A model generated the notes under the pieces. The model made no database searches. It was given only the letters and a program-made list of their open reading frames with translations, and was not told where the DNA came from. From NCBI GenBank assembly GCA_016930415.1, contig JAFGGS010000016.1, forward strand, positions 331,529 to 395,528: a DNA stretch of 64,000 nt. The letters are read 5' to 3'. This stretch comes from Candidatus Woesearchaeota archaeon. GTDB taxonomy: Archaea > Nanobdellota > Nanobdellia > Woesearchaeales > SM23-78. The position numbers and the translations under genes are program-made. Positions 47,101 to 52,935 of this stretch are shown piece by piece; position 1 is the first letter of the stretch; each line of letters starts with the position of its first letter.

Positions 47101-49152
47101 TGCACCATGAGATTCCTGGCCAACATAAGCGCGAACGCAGTGAACGAGAACAGGTACTACGCTTACTACAACAACTTATCCTCCACGGCGGCCAACCCCG
47201 CCAACCTGGCAGGATTCACGCTACCACTCGAGAACTGGGAGGCTTACGCAGACTATACAGTCACGTTCAACGGCAACTGGACGAACACAGGAGGAGACAA
47301 CTGCGACTGGCAGACAGACTCAGGGACGACTGCATCGACAAGCACAGGGCCGACAAACGACCACACGACAGGCACGAGCACAGGGCAATTCCTCTACCTG
47401 GAGACGTCGACAAGCGCGCCTCCGGGAAGCAGCACATACTGCGGGACCACAGGATACGAGGCATACCTGCAAAGCGTTGCGCTTAACGCGAGCCAATACA
47501 ACATCACCCTGTCGTTCTGGTACAACATGTACGGAACCAGCATGGGAGCGATGCACGTAGACATATACGACGGGACATGGCACAACGACGTATGGACGCT
47601 CTCAGGGAACCAGGGAGACGTATGGACATACCAAGAAATCAACCTCGGAAGCTACGAAGGAGCTATCATCCTAAGATTCAGGGGAACAAGAGGGACCTCA
47701 TACACAGGAGACATGGCAATAGACGACATAAGCGTAACGGGCACCTCGAAGATGACCATAAACACAAGCGTAGGGACCCCCCAGGAATGGAAGGTAAGAA
47801 GGACCAACGTGACGAACATGAACGGCCTATCATGGGCGCAAGGCTTCAACATAACAAGCTACGCCCAAGGGAACTACTCAGCCGCGACGTTCGCCACGAA
47901 AACGCAGTACAAGAACGCGTACAACTTCACACTCTTCCAAGTAATAAACGACAAGACACCGCCCGCAATAAACCTGCAACTGCCCGAGAACCAGAGCGAG
48001 GAGAACAGCTCAGTCACGTTCACATACATCGTGAACGACACCCTAAGCACAGTCCTCAACTGCACCCTGATAATAGACGGCAACGTAGACGCGATAGACG
48101 ACGTGATAGAGGAAGGGCCGACCCAGTTCTTCTTCCCAAGGATCCCTGCAGGAGGATGGCACAACTGGAGCGTGAACTGCACAGACTACTACAACAACAC
48201 AGGAAGCTCAGATATCAGGAGCATATACATCAAGCCGCCAGACTTATACATACTAGAGCTGAAAGTCAACAACAGCTACCCTAACGAAGGAGACAACATA
48301 ACAATCCAGGCAACCATACCCAACATAGGAGGATCAGATGCGCAGAACGTAGTGATACAATTCTGGCTAGGAGACCCTGACGCAGGCGGAACGCAGATAA
48401 ACGGCAACTTCACAGCCAACATAACAGACGGCGGAGGAAGCCAACCGAGCGTCACCTTCAACACGAGCCATGTCATAGATGGACCAGGACCCTTCACGTT
48501 CTACGCAGTAGTAGACCCGCCAACAGCCACGAACGGAAGCATACTCGAACTAAACGAGAGCAACAACAAGGCGAACGTGACAGCCCACGCGCCAGGATAC
48601 CAATACTATTACGGCAACGTGACCACGAGCATATACCTGGCCAACGATCAGAACCAATCACTGTACTACTACATCAACATAACCAAACTCATAGGGAACA
48701 TATTCGCCGCCTCAGACACTAGCCAGATAAGCTTCGACCAGCTGCAAGCCCTTGGAAGGAACAGCACCAACCAGAGCGCGGCATTCGACTTCAGCGAAGT
48801 AGACGCCGCCCTCAACATGACAGGCTTCAACGACTCCATAAACAAGGCATACACAGGAGGGACCAATATCCCGCTACAAACCCAGACAATCACTGTCTTC
48901 AACAAGACAATAAACAACATCCCCGTAGTCAACAGCACGAACACGACCGATTTCGTAACAGGAATCCTGTGGGATGCGAGCGACGGCGGAACAGAATACA
49001 ACGGGACCCAAGACATCCTGTTCATAAACCCGATAAACCAGAAGAAGACAGGAAAATACGGCGTCTACGACTACGAGATAAAAGTGCCGGTCACGCTGGA
49101 GAACTTCAAGGCAGGCACAGCAGTATCCTTATACTGGGAGATCAAGGCCTAG
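38113..49152 (+). CDS. Giant secreted surface protein with MAM-like, DUF2341-like, Ig-like and CARDB domains
   Basis: 3679 residues, the largest gene here. A signal helix follows an unusually long N-terminal stretch, at about 57-78, and ends near NAALA. Its ATG or the later M in LFMITIL could be the start. Domains seen: beta repeats; MAM-like domain 1 (about 625-797); a Cys-rich region with CDSHSDCPGNQYC (about 1350-1710); a DUF2341-like domain (about 2001-2130); tandem Ig-like repeats with LPDGxYYEVRAxANDT (about 2480-2880); a second DUF2341-like domain joined to MAM-like domain 2 (about 2935-3215); and CARDB (about 3375-3490). No C-terminal membrane span is seen, so it is secreted or held by other surface proteins. 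Sequons are frequent. Its large size and modular nature suit an adhesin or a surface fibre. Confidence 0.85.
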   Translation: MIKYKDKAIRESIISNSSRSHSENYRHHAHFFLEAAPNNARRGKPARPGAAIYFFAKLFMITILIAFAFASASNAALASPGILLERDIFAPDEKITITLLNTTPTQEVTIQSETKIFKYSGDLQDKLEFYAHEPGEYTITLTDEITNGVKDVNDERKIRVVAGYFNNDKEVLSTDKKEYVLGEEVMILVNVTSADNAEISIIAPSESLRYLDRVESSIRFMPKEAGLHKVQLRKDFEPIAETTFTVLAAGEKPEPEEGPAEGQSNLNAVTLNMSEEGEEAQALENIYKTEEENSNASSLSNSTAAPAARTTVSATPEDLPEGLISARIPRMTVFEEEPDEEDGDETFQETLQRGLGRSPARPQRKLRIELENPSPFIKSMTLAEVTDESGTLAMSTDPADLGIRTEEVPRGQINRPKDRVMKAYAIDPTSLNFSYGIARIIATGRELWKCKEWDYDNQQCLGTWKKVMDITPGKEYDIRIDSEDPGYIEIAATNALHLDENKNFISNIYDEIKGLDGTWSERIYENEYVRVTFEKDLTSRNDITIYSRNTQGLNTTVEIYYHNTTDLIATFPAMTDQKYYKVFLKGMNRSDDTFDLRIVNYDPPEAGRAYLEFDHITDPEITGLEDWEAYADYTVTFNGNWTNTGGDNCDWQTDSGTTNSGSTGPTNDHTTGTSTGQFLYLETSTSPPPGSSTTCGAAVGNEAYLVSSDLDADWWNITISFWYNMYGSSMGAMHVDVYDGTWHNDIWSLSGNQGDVWTYQEINLGSYEGTINIRFRGTSGSSYTGDMAIDDINVTGTYKNDPPTTPTNIQCDGSDNCNITIQYSVVLNASGSTDPEGDEITYILETTFSGSDSAGPAETGSQTHSAGTDYFSTLYNYAICTPGTDCWAYADDVDVFPFGGSTGNRNSHVQATTAQYGYINADNTDQWETIDPGTNDEIFLWLEMEVDETPSNVYEINFTFNGNTDTYTTDHCIYLMTAGASWEQSASWTQLGTCQSIAPDVDTSFTRNMSSSLSDYIGTGGLVTWGVYETTSSDNLRINYVQMEVYYTVTRDNDYNETYVEYSSIGGSDFSNIDNMTLTVQINDYEPRGSSTSGNARPDLQVRLYNGSGYTYSFLYGLNSVFGDSASSTDTNFTFTITDSNILQAWKNPANRLIEIRAVNLDTQGGYDDLVNWTGGWITISGDGWMEIGNHTETETFTWNVTGWDDTDCLDLRTKAIDLDGIANYSSYFTKDACLTIAAPPLITINSVGGDETETYVFPDQTPIVNATITRDSNCYLSPADETYAQMIANGRINCGAYTRNEAKECEYTTTIPLGTWNLYMACNSTNGLSNNATNNKDMSIEVVCDSHSDCPGNQYCDYTQHCSLDVIPGYNCNGLAYAGLGNDEVCGNGTDSYCVNDTTYYYTGWYCTATTTDCVYNNNGNSYALTYRLCNATGNDYKMCSAGNNWSATWTDCGEQYDPDNQSATTHPGEYCGYFSTAQTCTSGISGGCSGGASNCGPHIYNQTTHACGATLTTCDVGCGASCDTTNSTTASIISGICYYNKGCSAACAWSQASEEAPSYCIGDNDGGACAYSFRTDPTSAETCYWSPSCTDGSGASLDLGTADNLRADYCDYCNATGNQTGGYAPEPNASCTSGCADSGTIYYDTGLTPSDRSDDCRYGTSTIMSDTLTTGDIWNGSSPAYCDDTECDLDCGTEVGMCNAGICGCTDIDYPLIELISPNPEVWSSTGSIVFTYNVTDISNGIENCSLVINGTTYQTNNTIDKSLSEQYFFQDLTNGTYNWSIRCYDNSTSNNMNWTEGRFIGVDTVPPSISNPMKNSTSTFKISDTVCMNVSASDQPSGIGRVYALVTLPSGSTEEVDLYDDVTTPCDSANGDGIYSAQYTILYSGDFNWTDTYAVDLAGNTQGVTAGYYWNVTEGGNLIANMTAPTSSLTINESDGTNSYQQTCNATCDWGFVNCNEVELFVQYSDGISWHKANTSTIDISTNTDSHYCGDLSAIQAPWWNLSFQYRQQMRINAKSAVAADHVIRVDFDTTGSKFRDDAEDLRIVYWNGSENIEVDRQVFRPNQTDSSIWFVVGEALLANTSNFNYYIYYGNATATGAKNNQSNIWLFYDDFSDGSYAGDWGYGGGTYSIASVANPWSGANYALSVGGCAVANSYLKVLTSSLSPIRDMTSRILWLDNPGNACTGGSPDADGVVGLHGSATTAYDGLLVERDTDTGFHYDIGATGSLTGSQYYSPFNVWQWSEARAYGTTAAGYKARYWLYNESEPQTYPLQATAVTATSAGQPFIRTASGVAYVAVIMVRPSVEQEPVTEMKGEEDAGIIGNNSCQHTFTVTAGANSGNKTLPIRCEATSTNSEYGYSNNVSLKINDHPVANISQPTPGGWTTGITTINASYSYDSDGTISWYYYEYDNNSAFSSPSVICSISQSNCTWNTTTQDKCLNNTQGCYLRITVTDSDGLTNSTYISFGIDTQGPTTILDQPWSYANITANMTTTNATATDNQTTVNTVILEFRYNSTEAWTTICNDTTQPYSCTWNLSLLPDGAYYEVRAFANDSTGNTGPADTHTNITIDRNGPEIRLMRPQNNNYTSNYTVVLEYNASDLMSEVANCSLLLQGIVNDTDTRVPEDTPQSFTTTFQTEGIYNWSIRCYDVNGNLNVSETRNVTIDKTGPVTMIDEPDSWENITGGVTSFKANATTYDLGIGGIESVSFEYRENGGAGWTSLCTDTSGPEYNCTWDVSGLPDGPYYEVRAYANDTLGNNGSYDSRINITIDNHPPQITPMEPAEGYIDDDGNVYVRYSAIDNGSNVEECRLYWQGSLNQTETGPLTEGQTYTFTLLNVSNGGYQWYLRCNDTFGQAATTSTYNITIDIRYDLYVNVTANSQTYEKGNQQHDYVNMTNNVTGAYGGSIPDANTTTDIIRLYNTSQKVAGWWNTSWPKRKPIYLSNPTGSNLTNTLVTVNITGLAGNITNCSNGMRIADINNILLPAEVVLGDNYNHCTMRFLANISANAVNENRYYAYYNNLSSTAANPANLAGFTLPLENWEAYADYTVTFNGNWTNTGGDNCDWQTDSGTTASTSTGPTNDHTTGTSTGQFLYLETSTSAPPGSSTYCGTTGYEAYLQSVALNASQYNITLSFWYNMYGTSMGAMHVDIYDGTWHNDVWTLSGNQGDVWTYQEINLGSYEGAIILRFRGTRGTSYTGDMAIDDISVTGTSKMTINTSVGTPQEWKVRRTNVTNMNGLSWAQGFNITSYAQGNYSAATFATKTQYKNAYNFTLFQVINDKTPPAINLQLPENQSEENSSVTFTYIVNDTLSTVLNCTLIIDGNVDAIDDVIEEGPTQFFFPRIPAGGWHNWSVNCTDYYNNTGSSDIRSIYIKPPDLYILELKVNNSYPNEGDNITIQATIPNIGGSDAQNVVIQFWLGDPDAGGTQINGNFTANITDGGGSQPSVTFNTSHVIDGPGPFTFYAVVDPPTATNGSILELNESNNKANVTAHAPGYQYYYGNVTTSIYLANDQNQSLYYYINITKLIGNIFAASDTSQISFDQLQALGRNSTNQSAAFDFSEVDAALNMTGFNDSINKAYTGGTNIPLQTQTITVFNKTINNIPVVNSTNTTDFVTGILWDASDGGTEYNGTQDILFINPINQKKTGKYGVYDYEIKVPVTLENFKAGTAVSLYWEIKA
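39989..40500 (+). repeat. MAM-like domain, copy 1
   Basis: Encodes residues about 626-796 of the giant protein. MAM hallmarks are LYLETS, FWYNMYG, MGAMHVDV, DVWTYQEINLG and GDMAIDDINV. It pairs with 47234-47755. Two blocks are identical at the DNA level between the copies (85 bp at 39989-40073 and 54 bp at 40366-40419), while the middle has drifted. Confidence 0.85.
47234..47755 (+). repeat. MAM-like domain, copy 2
   Basis: Second copy of the domain at 39989, about 7.2 kb away in the same frame. The 85-bp block is at 47234-47318 and the 54-bp block at 47608-47661. Between them many third-codon differences are present, so the edges look freshly homogenised. Confidence 0.85.
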
Positions 49153-49200
49153 AAAGTACCATGACCGTGAAAGACTTTCAAAACCGCTCAAAAAGTCAAA

Positions 49201-49212
49201 AAGTTTAAATAC
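49201..49212 (+). promoter_or_regulatory. Promoter of the coiled-coil gene at 49327
   Basis: AAGTTTAAATAC is a good TATA box with a predicted start near 49236. The leader then contains AGAGGTGGGG (49259-49268), a strong Shine-Dalgarno. That SD is about 60 nt before the first ATG, which raises doubt about the start codon. Confidence 0.6.
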
Positions 49213-49326
49213 AAAGAATACAGGAACGAAAACAAGCGAAAAAAAGAGAAGAAGAGAAAGAGGTGGGGAAAGATAATAAAGAAAGCGCAAGCTCAAGTCA
49301 AGAAGTTCTTAGATAAAAGCAAGAAG

Positions 49327-50280
49327 ATGCTTGAGCCACCCAAAGACCTACCCCCATTAAACCCGCCGAAAGGCCCCTTAGGAACGCAAGAGACCGCGCC
49401 AGCGCTTCCAAGCGCAAACCAGCTAAGCCTCAAGACAGAGATGCCCAAGATAAACCCGACAGTCACCAAGACTCTCCCGAAAGCTCCGGACTTCCCAAGG
49501 ATAGAGCTACCAAGAAGCCAGACCATAACAATAGGCCCGCCAACAGAGAGAACAACCAACAAGGAAGAAGACGAGACAAGCTTTGACGAAGCCATAAAAA
49601 ATCTCCATTTCAACATAACAAGCGCAGAGAGCCCTGGAGACCAGGAACAAGGTGAAACAGCAGGAAAAGAAGCCTACTACGCCCCAAAACAGCTAGGCGA
49701 GGGATACTTCTCAGAGATCAGGCACTACCTGAAGAACAAGGACGTAAACCAGATAATAGACGACGTTCTCAAGAAAGACTTCCTGACAGGCATGAAGGAC
49801 TACCATGACCAGAAAGCCCAAGGAAAGCCATTCTACTTCCACAACCAAGACCTGAAAGACAAACTAGAGACCAAGATGAACATGCTCATGGCCAAGGAAG
49901 AGAGCTGGCACGAACTCGACCAAGCGATCGAGACCAGCACAAAGAAGAAACAGCGCCTTGAAAGGGATATAGACGCAGAAAGCCAGGAGCTAAAAGAGCT
50001 CTTCAAGCTCATAAAGACCAACCAGATACTCGAGAAAGAATGCAAGGAAGAAGAGCAGTTCATCCTGCGGAGCGGGACTAGGCTAAAAAACCTAAATGAC
50101 CTGCGAAAAGCCCTAAGCTACATGCAAGAAGACGAGTTCCGCCATCACGTGAACGACCAGAAGAACGATTTCTCAGCCTGGATCAGAGGAGCCCTAGGAC
50201 TGCCTGAGATAAGCGAGAAGATGCAAGGCGCAAAGACCAAGGAAGAGCTCACGAACAAGCTAAAAAACGTGCTTGACTAA
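49327..50280 (+). CDS. Cytoplasmic coiled-coil protein ending in the small domain shared with the KaiC protein
   Basis: 317 residues from ATG 49327. The N-terminal 110 are Pro-rich and unfolded, a helical region is at about 115-175, a coiled coil at about 178-245, and the last 60 residues match the two extra domains of the 900-residue KaiC protein (DEFRHHVNDQKNDFSAWIRG). It has no signal peptide or membrane span. The frame is open upstream of 49327 and the best SD (49260-49265) points to a start near 49273, where only ATA codons lie in frame; the true N-terminus is uncertain. It follows the giant surface protein but has its own promoter. A cytoplasmic partner of the KaiC array is inferred. 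Confidence 0.78.
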   Translation: MLEPPKDLPPLNPPKGPLGTQETAPALPSANQLSLKTEMPKINPTVTKTLPKAPDFPRIELPRSQTITIGPPTERTTNKEEDETSFDEAIKNLHFNITSAESPGDQEQGETAGKEAYYAPKQLGEGYFSEIRHYLKNKDVNQIIDDVLKKDFLTGMKDYHDQKAQGKPFYFHNQDLKDKLETKMNMLMAKEESWHELDQAIETSTKKKQRLERDIDAESQELKELFKLIKTNQILEKECKEEEQFILRSGTRLKNLNDLRKALSYMQEDEFRHHVNDQKNDFSAWIRGALGLPEISEKMQGAKTKEELTNKLKNVLD

Positions 50281-50319
50281 ATGACTAAGAATATATCCGC
50301 GGCCGCAAGACAACCACTT

Positions 50320-50859
50320 CTAAAAAAGCCTGCTAAAATCCCTAGATCCGATAGGAATCCTCATTGGACTGCGACCAGCCAGCGACCCAAAGGAAAGCCC
50401 GGCATACCAGTCAACAGGCAAGCCATCCTTCTTATACCATGAGGAATGACGCCTAACGACTGCCGCAAAATCCCTTCCAATAGAAATATACTCCCCAAAA
50501 GCGTCAGGAGAACGCCCCGGCACAAGCTGAAAAGCCGCAAGCCAGAGATTACCCTCTCTGATATAGCCCACCCCCTTATCCGAAACCAAGTAATGCATCT
50601 TAATCTGATCCCCAGAGCGATCCAGATGCCTAAACATGAAAGGCTTTATCTGGCCATCAGGAACAGAGTGATCAACACCATTCTGGACATATCGGTTCTC
50701 TTCAAGCACGCGACGAAAGACGGTCTTCAAAGAGGGATTATCCACAGGAAGCCTGGCAACAGCATCAAGAGAAGCCGAATCGCCCCTTAGAAAGTAAGTA
50801 CGCAAGACAAGGGACAGATTAGCATCAGTCCCGAATACTCCGAAATCAAGCTTTGGCAT
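50320..50859 (-). CDS. Small protein of unknown function
   Basis: 179 residues from ATG 50859. I do not recognise the family. There is no signal peptide or span, and the composition is that of a soluble mixed alpha/beta protein with many Arg and Asp residues (for example FRHLDRSGDQIKMHYLVSD). A TATA box is centred about 28 bp before this ATG, so the message is probably leaderless. An ATG at 50883 would lie inside the TATA box region and is rejected. Palindromes upstream suggest tight control. It lies alone between the coiled-coil gene and the secreted-protein group. Confidence 0.6.
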   Translation of the reverse strand: MPKLDFGVFGTDANLSLVLRTYFLRGDSASLDAVARLPVDNPSLKTVFRRVLEENRYVQNGVDHSVPDGQIKPFMFRHLDRSGDQIKMHYLVSDKGVGYIREGNLWLAAFQLVPGRSPDAFGEYISIGRDFAAVVRRHSSWYKKDGLPVDWYAGLSFGSLAGRSPMRIPIGSRDFSRLF

Positions 50860-50881
50860 AAAAAGGCAGAAAAACATCGTC

Positions 50882-50894
50882 ATTTATAAAATTT
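50882..50894 (-). promoter_or_regulatory. Promoter of the unknown gene at 50859
   Basis: On the minus strand the sequence reads AAATTTTATAAAT, a strong TATA box. The distance to ATG 50859 fits leaderless transcription. The 12-bp palindrome TTACTCGAGTAA overlaps its upstream edge, where the BRE should be. Confidence 0.6.
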
Positions 50895-50922
50895 ACTCGA
50901 GTAACCCCTATTTAGAGGTTAC
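50893..50922 (-). promoter_or_regulatory. Two overlapping palindromes upstream of the TATA box
   Basis: TTACTCGAGTAA (50893-50904) is a perfect 12-bp palindrome. It overlaps a 22-bp near-palindrome (50901-50922) with arms GTAACC and GGTTAC and inner CTA/TAG pairs, one mismatch in the arms. They cover the BRE side of the promoter and are likely regulator sites. They do not resemble the sites at 21250 or 59478. Confidence 0.5.
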
Positions 50923-50940
50923 AAATCTAAACCAGGGGGC

Positions 50941-51000
50941 AAAAAAGTAGCCCGGACAATAAAAAAAGAAAAGAAAAAGACCGAAAAAACAAGACCAGGC
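50941..51000 (-). terminator. T-rich terminator after the secreted-protein gene at 51016
   Basis: Read on the minus strand, a series of T-runs (6 or 7 T each) lies just behind the stop of the 51016 gene. No stable hairpin is needed for archaeal termination and none is obvious. Confidence 0.5.
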
Positions 51001-51015
51001 CCGACACCAAGGGAT

Positions 51016-51783
51016 CTAAGAGATGTCAGCATAAAAGTAATAAGTATGACCAGTACTCTCGCTCTTGTTCTCAGCCACGATAAGCTGGAAGTCATACGTG
51101 AGGTTGTTCGTGCTGTTCGTGGCGAACCCGTCAGAGTCCTGGTCTATGAACGTAGCATAGACCAGGTCGACATTGTCATGCAAGAGGATTTCCTGGAATT
51201 TAGTAGTAGAAACATTCATCTCCTGAATCGAACCATTCACAAAAGTAGCAGTGCTATTGCATGAGTTCTCAGCAAAAGTACCGATAGTAGTCCCGCCAAC
51301 AACCATGGCCGCGTGGATACTGTAATTGAAGGTGTTATTGATGCTGTCAGCAGCACTTGAAGATAAGCCCAAGAAGGTATCCTCTGCTAAGATATCAGTC
51401 CTGTTGGCACAACGGAGAGGCGTCCAGTTCACTGAATTCGACCTGGAAACAAAGACGTGACCGCCCAACGCAGAGGAAGCCAAATCCCACTCATATATGC
51501 TCATACTGTTAGAATCCCTCAAGACAAGCCTACCAGTGAGGTTCCCCACGTAAGCCTTCCAGCCCTGATCTTGCTGCGTGACGTCAATACTCAAGGTAGT
51601 AATCGTTCCTCCAGGATCAGTCCTGGAGCCAGCAGTGCTATTAGGTCCATAATCCACCAATATCAAGGATATATCAGCCCCCGTAGGATCAGCGTAGCCA
51701 AAGCTGACCCAGAAGAGCGAAACATAAAGAGCCAAAACAGCAGCAAGAAGTACCCATTTTGGCCCTTTAGTTCCTAGGTTCAC
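51016..51783 (-). CDS. Secreted beta-rich protein, family member A
   Basis: 255 residues with a signal peptide (WVLLAAVLALYVSLFWVSFGYA) and no second span. It belongs to a family of five in this window, sharing W-K/Q-A/G-Y-V/Y-GN-x-T/S-G after about 75 residues, GE/GH-V-x-VSR/AS, CAN, LG, DSINxTF, and a C-terminal YDFQLIVAEN with a TYYFYA end. Seven or more sequons indicate glycosylation. The GTG at 51783 follows GAGGTG by 6 nt; the GTG at 51792 lies within that SD. These are probably abundant surface or S-layer-related proteins. They are not archaellins: the class III signal sequence and hydrophobic N-terminal helix are missing. Confidence 0.8.
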   Translation of the reverse strand: MNLGTKGPKWVLLAAVLALYVSLFWVSFGYADPTGADISLILVDYGPNSTAGSRTDPGGTITTLSIDVTQQDQGWKAYVGNLTGRLVLRDSNSMSIYEWDLASSALGGHVFVSRSNSVNWTPLRCANRTDILAEDTFLGLSSSAADSINNTFNYSIHAAMVVGGTTIGTFAENSCNSTATFVNGSIQEMNVSTTKFQEILLHDNVDLVYATFIDQDSDGFATNSTNNLTYDFQLIVAENKSESTGHTYYFYADIS

Positions 51784-51929
51784 AAAGTTCACCTCAAAGT
51801 TGCTCTATTTGTTTCGTTTTCGTTGTTGGAAATGCCGGTGATAACTGGAAAAGGTCTTGAATCAGTCTTGAAACTAAGCAAAAGCGAAAAAATAAAGAAT
51901 TTGGCCAAAGAACTGGCCATTTTCCTACC

Positions 51930-52733
51930 TCACTCGAGCTCCGCCCAGAAGTAATACGTCGTTGTCGTATCCTCAAAGCCGTCGAAGCCATTCTCAGCGA
52001 CCAAGAGCTGGAAGTCATAGGTGTTATTGTTGTAACCCCTTATGTCCGTCTCGTTGTCGAAATCATCGTTCTCGATGACCGCTCCGAAGATCAAGGCGCC
52101 AGAGACCACGTCCGCCAGGAGGAAATTCTCGAAGTTGTCCGTGTTGCTGTTCTGGAATCCGTACTGGAATGGGTTCGTGGTGTGACAGGTGTAACCCAGC
52201 GTAGTCGCGTTTCCAGTTATGTTAAGCGAACCTACGAATAGGTCACTGTCAAGACCAGCATTAGTAAAGGTCTCGTTGATCCCGTCTGCGCTGTCGTCTC
52301 CAAAGCCATACCTGGCTTCTTCACCCTCAAGGGTGATTGACTGGCCAGTCCAGTTGAAGCAGACCACATCGCTCCAGCTGATCGAATTGTTGACTGAAGC
52401 ATAAATCTCTCCCTTAGGCTCTGTAGCGGACCAGTTGTAGAATACATAGCCAAACGCGTCCTCCAAGGTTATGATACCTGAAATGTTTCCGTAGTAACCT
52501 TGCCAGCCGCGCGTGGTTGAAATACCTACGAGGGATAGCTCGGTCACGTTTCCTGCCTCAGCCTCTATGTTGTCAGGCGTGTACGCAGAAACGTTTGACC
52601 TGGATGATTGTATGAAGTTGACTTCCCTCATACCGTAAGGATAGTCGCTGTCTGCCCATACAAACACAGAGAATATTGTCATGAGGGCTATTAAGCCCAA
52701 TATCATATAACCTGTTTTATTGTTCCCTTTCAT
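51930..52733 (-). CDS. Secreted beta-rich protein, family member B
   Basis: 267 residues: signal peptide (MILGLIALMTIFSVFVWA) then the family pattern GWQGYYGNISGIITLED, GEIYASVNN, DGINETF and NNTYDFQLLVAEN ending YYFWAELE. With member E it forms the subgroup carrying YYGN/FYGN and ITLEDxxGxVFY. Its ATG is preceded by GGTGAT, the anti-SD match. Its promoter (52815-52831) is nearly identical to that of the ArsR-like gene at 55286, and a TTAGTATACTA palindrome lies at the predicted start site. Confidence 0.82.
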   Translation of the reverse strand: MKGNNKTGYMILGLIALMTIFSVFVWADSDYPYGMREVNFIQSSRSNVSAYTPDNIEAEAGNVTELSLVGISTTRGWQGYYGNISGIITLEDAFGYVFYNWSATEPKGEIYASVNNSISWSDVVCFNWTGQSITLEGEEARYGFGDDSADGINETFTNAGLDSDLFVGSLNITGNATTLGYTCHTTNPFQYGFQNSNTDNFENFLLADVVSGALIFGAVIENDDFDNETDIRGYNNNTYDFQLLVAENGFDGFEDTTTTYYFWAELE

Positions 52734-52792
52734 ATTATCACCGTTGCAAGCTATATGGATTATCGAGCCAATTCAAGGCCAGATAAACCAAA

Positions 52793-52804
52793 TTAGTATA
52801 CTAT
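52793..52804 (-). promoter_or_regulatory. GTATAC-core operator at the 52733 promoter
   Basis: TTAGTATACTAT, a near-palindrome with a GTATAC core, lies about 10-20 bp downstream of the TATA box on the minus strand, at the expected transcription start. Similar TTGGTATAC elements are next to the 55286 and 63513 promoters. Confidence 0.45.
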
Positions 52805-52814
52805 TATATATACC

Positions 52815-52831
52815 CATATATAAATATTTCG
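52815..52831 (-). promoter_or_regulatory. Promoter of secreted protein B
   Basis: On the minus strand: CGAAATATTTATATATG, a CGAAA BRE joined to a TTTATATA box. The same 17 bases occur at 55420-55436, and a close variant is at 59462-59477. Predicted leader about 55 nt. Confidence 0.75.
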
Positions 52832-52867
52832 TTTTTGTTTATAAATGGGAGGAAAAAGGCTGGAAAC

Positions 52868-52917
52868 TAGACCAACCCAGAAAAAAGCAAAAAAAGCCAA
52901 AAACACAATAAAAAAAC
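52868..52917 (-). terminator. T-rich terminator after the secreted-protein gene at 52936
   Basis: On the minus strand the stop of the gene is followed within 25 bp by runs of 7, 5, 7 and 6 T residues separated by a few bases. This is the usual archaeal stop signal. Confidence 0.5.
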
Positions 52918-52935
52918 TAATCTAAAACCACATCC

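Noticed and set aside
39989..47755. MAM-like repeats as traces of a mobile element
   Set aside because: The repeats are in frame, match one protein domain and have no terminal inverted repeats or target duplications.
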